Part shown: in pieces, positions 7,510 to 8,441 of the stretch | Layout of the letters: each line of letters starts with the position of its first letter | Position numbering within the stretch: position 1 is the stretch's first letter | Origin: an uncultured bacterium | Lineage (GTDB): Bacteria; Cyanobacteriota; Vampirovibrionia; Gastranaerophilales; Gastranaerophilaceae | NCBI GenBank assembly: GCA_900554095.1 | Contig: USGC01000070.1 | Span: forward strand, 1 to 8,441 | Length of the DNA: 8,441 bases | Direction of reading: 5' to 3' | Made by a program: the position numbers and the translations under genes | The notes under the pieces: generated by a model | What the model was told of the DNA's origin: nothing | Seen by the model: only the letters and a program-made list of their open reading frames with translations | Databases searched by the model: none

Positions 7510-7752
7510 CTACTGATAGGAATAATTTCCTCTTTTTCTTTTATTTGTGGAAGTCCCGTAATTTCCGTAATTGTATGACTTTGGCTTGTAGGGTTTGTAA
7601 GTATTTGACCTGTAAGGGTTAGTGTTTCTGAAATGAGGTGAAACGTAAGTTCCGTCCTTTCTGAAATACCCGCGCACCACGGTTGTTTGTGCAAAGACGG
7701 ACAAAGGTGTGAAAAACACAAGTGCAGCCAAAATCAAAATAATCTTTTTCAT
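7510..7752 (-). CDS. Small exported protein with GTYVxPHxR motif
   Basis: An 80-residue precursor with a clear Sec signal peptide (MKKIILILAALVFFTPLSVFA, cut about 21/22). The mature part opens with GYFRKDGTYVSPHFR (28-42), a motif known from many small exported bacterial proteins of unknown function. It then turns into a low-complexity basic tail rich in Tyr, Asn, Lys and Ser (YKPYKPKSYNYGNYG). The frame is open for a further 31 codons upstream, but MKK at 7752 is the real start: AAGGAG lies 5 nt before it and it begins the signal peptide. Its stop codon is 2 nt from the convergent xerC stop, with no terminator between. No function can be assigned; a surface or periplasmic location is likely. 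Confidence 0.8.
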   Translation of the reverse strand: MKKIILILAALVFFTPLSVFAQTTVVRGYFRKDGTYVSPHFRNTNPYRSNTYKPYKPKSYNYGNYGTSTNKRKRGNYSYQ

Positions 7753-7781
7753 AATTTCTCCTTTTTTATTATAAATAAGGG

Positions 7782-7809
7782 TTGAATTTTTTAAAAAATG
7801 AGTTATAAT
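7782..7809 (+). promoter_or_regulatory. Promoter for the putative antisense RNA
   Basis: TTGAAT (7782-7787), a 16-nt spacer and TATAAT (7804-7809) form a strong sigma-70 type promoter on the plus strand. Transcription would start near A7816. No plus-strand protein gene follows before lepA, so the product would be an RNA running opposite the small hydrophobic ORF. Confidence 0.6.
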
Positions 7810-7858
7810 AAAGAAAAGGGCGGAGCAAGTTAGCGCTTGCCCCATTAAAAGCCCCTTT
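7806..7858 (-). terminator. Terminator-like hairpin after the small hydrophobic ORF
   Basis: On the minus strand GGGGCAAG (7843-7836) pairs with CTTGCTCC (7829-7822) around a 6-nt loop, with one G-U pair. An outer stem AAAGGG(G)C (7858-7851) to GCCCTTT (7821-7815) can enclose it, and TTTTCTTTATT follows. The T-tract is interrupted by C, so efficiency may be moderate. Confidence 0.55.
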
Positions 7859-7860
7859 GA

Positions 7861-7920
7861 GGTTATTTTAGAACTAGCAGTATCAATAAGATTATTGCTA
7901 GTTCTTCTGTATTAATAACC
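7861..7920. repeat. Long imperfect inverted repeat spanning the small ORF
   Basis: GGTTATT (7861-7867) and AATAACC (7914-7920) form the outer arms, and AGAACTAGCA (7870-7879) and TGCTAGTTCT (7896-7905) form perfect 10-bp inner arms around a 16-nt loop. Either strand transcribed here folds into the same hairpin. It covers nearly the whole 19-codon ORF. Confidence 0.8.
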
Positions 7921-7922
7921 AT
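7863..7922 (-). CDS. 19-residue hydrophobic peptide, putative type I toxin
   Basis: ATG at 7922-7920, TAA at 7865-7863. The peptide MVINTEELAIILLILLVLK has an acidic N-terminal turn, an unbroken hydrophobic run at 8-18 and a final Lys, so it probably inserts in the inner membrane. Evidence that it is translated: AAAGGAGGTG (7937-7928) is a perfect 10-nt match to the 16S anti-Shine-Dalgarno, 5 nt from the ATG, the strongest site in the window. It also has its own consensus promoter (8002-8029) and a terminator-like hairpin downstream. Size, hydrophobicity and an opposing antisense promoter resemble type I toxins, especially Ibs of E. coli (18-19 residues). I recognise no family match, and the short hydrophobic run is at the lower limit for a membrane span. 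Alternatives are a small membrane regulator or a chance ORF. Toxicity is inferred, not shown. Confidence 0.6.
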   Translation of the reverse strand: MVINTEELAIILLILLVLK

Positions 7923-7928
7923 TGCAGC

Positions 7929-7995
7929 ACCTCCTTTCCCATTACTCGATTTGTAGTCCGTTCAAGAGCGGAGGTTAAGCTTTGGGCTTACCCAT
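7929..7995 (-). promoter_or_regulatory. Structured leader able to hide the ribosome site
   Basis: Predicted 5' leader of the peptide mRNA. Two to three nt from the predicted 5' end, GGTAAGC (7992-7986) pairs with GCTTaACC (7980-7973, one bulge). ACCTCC at 7975-7970 is an exact complement of GGAGGT (7934-7929) inside the Shine-Dalgarno sequence. The two pairings share ACC at 7975-7973, so they compete. Confidence 0.5.
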
Positions 7996-8001
7996 ATGAA
8001 T

Positions 8002-8029
8002 ATTATAATTTTAATTTTTCTCATGTCAA
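8002..8029 (-). promoter_or_regulatory. Consensus promoter for the small hydrophobic ORF
   Basis: On the minus strand TTGACA (8029-8024), a 16-nt spacer and TATAAT (8007-8002): both hexamers are perfect. The predicted start is A7995. Only 44 nt separate it from the divergent lepA promoter. Confidence 0.8.
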
Positions 8030-8073
8030 TATTTTTGGATTTATTATTAATTTATAGCAGCGGCACTATGGAC

Positions 8074-8101
8074 TTGATGTTGGGGATTTTTCGCATATAA
8101 T
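8074..8101 (+). promoter_or_regulatory. Promoter for lepA
   Basis: TTGATG (8074-8079), a 16-nt spacer and TATAAT (8096-8101). The expected start site, 7 nt past the end of the -10, is A8108, the first base of an in-frame lepA ATG. Confidence 0.6.
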
Positions 8102-8107
8102 ATGTTT

Positions 8108-8441
8108 ATGAAATATAGAGAAAACGTTAGAAACTTTTGTATCATTGCCCACATCGACCACGGGAAATCTACTCTGGCAGATAGACTTTTGGAATTCACA
8201 GGTACTGTCGCCCAGCGCGATATGCAGGAGCAAATCCTCGACAGCATGGATATTGAACGTGAACGCGGAATTACTATCAAACTTAACGCTGCACGCATGA
8301 ATTACAAAGCCAAAAACGGCAAAGATTTTATTCTTAATCTTATCGATACCCCCGGCCATGTGGATTTTTCATATGAAGTTTCGCGCTCTCTTGCAGCATG
8401 CGAAGGCGCAGTGCTGGTAGTTGACGCATCACAGGGAATCG
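8108..8441 (+). CDS. lepA: Elongation factor 4 (LepA), 3' end cut by window edge
   Basis: The first 111 codons of the translational GTPase LepA/EF-4, which acts on ribosomes to help initiation or recover stalled or mistranslocated states. Seen: NVRNFCIIAHIDHGKSTLADRLLE with the P-loop at 14-22, DSMDIERERGITIK (46-58, switch I), DTPGHVDFSYEVSRSL (80-95, G3), and CEGAVLVVDASQG; together these match LepA rather than EF-G or TypA. The full protein is about 600 residues, so most is outside. ATG 8102 is also in frame, but it lies between the -10 and the predicted start site, so 8108 is preferred. No Shine-Dalgarno precedes either ATG at normal spacing (GGGGA is 15 nt or more away), consistent with a leaderless mRNA. 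Confidence 0.95.
   Translation, partial: MKYRENVRNFCIIAHIDHGKSTLADRLLEFTGTVAQRDMQEQILDSMDIERERGITIKLNAARMNYKAKNGKDFILNLIDTPGHVDFSYEVSRSLAACEGAVLVVDASQGI

Larger units (their letters stand above)
7816..7992 (+). ncRNA. Putative antisense RNA (type I antitoxin candidate)
   Basis: Predicted from the promoter at 7782-7809; the 5' end is near 7816. The RNA would start opposite the 3' terminator of the peptide transcript and run through the complement of its stop codon, ORF, ribosome site and leader. Its 5' part forms the complementary GGAGCAAG/CTTGCCCC hairpin. The 3' end is uncertain: possible stops are after the hairpin 7870-7905, followed by TCTGTATT, or after the bulged hairpin 7973-7992, followed by AT-rich sequence. 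Neither is a canonical terminator, so the end given is the outer limit I consider likely. Confidence 0.4.

Noticed and set aside
7332..7721. Minus-strand 129-codon ORF across the xerC end and the GTYV gene
   Set aside because: Overlaps two well-supported genes in another frame, with no ribosome site or domain.
7753..7845. N-terminal extension of the GTYV-motif protein to ATG 7845
   Set aside because: The extension would place a signal peptide internally, and the internal MKK has its own AAGGAG site; the upstream part overlaps the terminator and the antisense promoter.
7861..7920. Inverted repeat as a miniature transposable element
   Set aside because: No flanking target duplication was seen and the repeat is only 60 nt; the promoters and ribosome site around it are better explained by an RNA/peptide gene.

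Overview
This is an AT-rich bacterial chromosome segment made mostly of housekeeping genes, with strong Shine-Dalgarno sites before most of them and several exported proteins. The gene set (aroC, ctpA, engB, xerC, lepA) is nearly universal and does not fix the taxon. A low-GC gut-type bacterium is plausible, for example a Gastranaerophilales-like cyanobacterial relative or another low-GC lineage, but this is only a guess.

Layout: on the minus strand, chorismate synthase (aroC, 3' end cut by the window edge) lies 15 nt downstream of a small exported NTF2-like protein, and the two are probably one transcription unit. Divergent to them are a DJ-1/PfpI (Hsp31-like) protein and then the C-terminal processing protease CtpA, which ends at a strong intrinsic terminator. 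Convergent on the minus strand come engB (50S assembly GTPase), a small unknown ORF that overlaps it by ATGA, and, beyond an intrinsic terminator, a 600-residue exported TPR protein. An AT-rich divergent promoter separates the TPR gene from xerC (site-specific recombinase, plus strand). A short exported protein with a GTYVxPHxR motif converges on xerC, with only 2 nt between the stop codons. The window ends in the first 111 codons of lepA (EF-4).

The most interesting part is the 355-nt gap between the GTYV protein gene and lepA (7753-8107). On the minus strand it carries a consensus promoter (TTGACA, 16 nt, TATAAT), a structured leader that can pair with the ribosome binding site, a perfect 10-nt Shine-Dalgarno sequence, a 19-codon very hydrophobic ORF, and a terminator-like hairpin. 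On the plus strand a second good promoter (TTGAAT, 16 nt, TATAAT) begins opposite the end of that transcript and points into it, so it would make an RNA antisense to the whole peptide gene. This is the architecture of a type I toxin-antitoxin locus, closest in logic to Ibs/Sib of E. coli (19-residue hydrophobic peptide, fully overlapping antisense RNA). I recognise no sequence homologue. The toxin call is an inference from layout.

The lepA promoter is the other unusual site: its -10 hexamer lies six bases before an in-frame ATG, so the mRNA is predicted to start on the start codon (leaderless).
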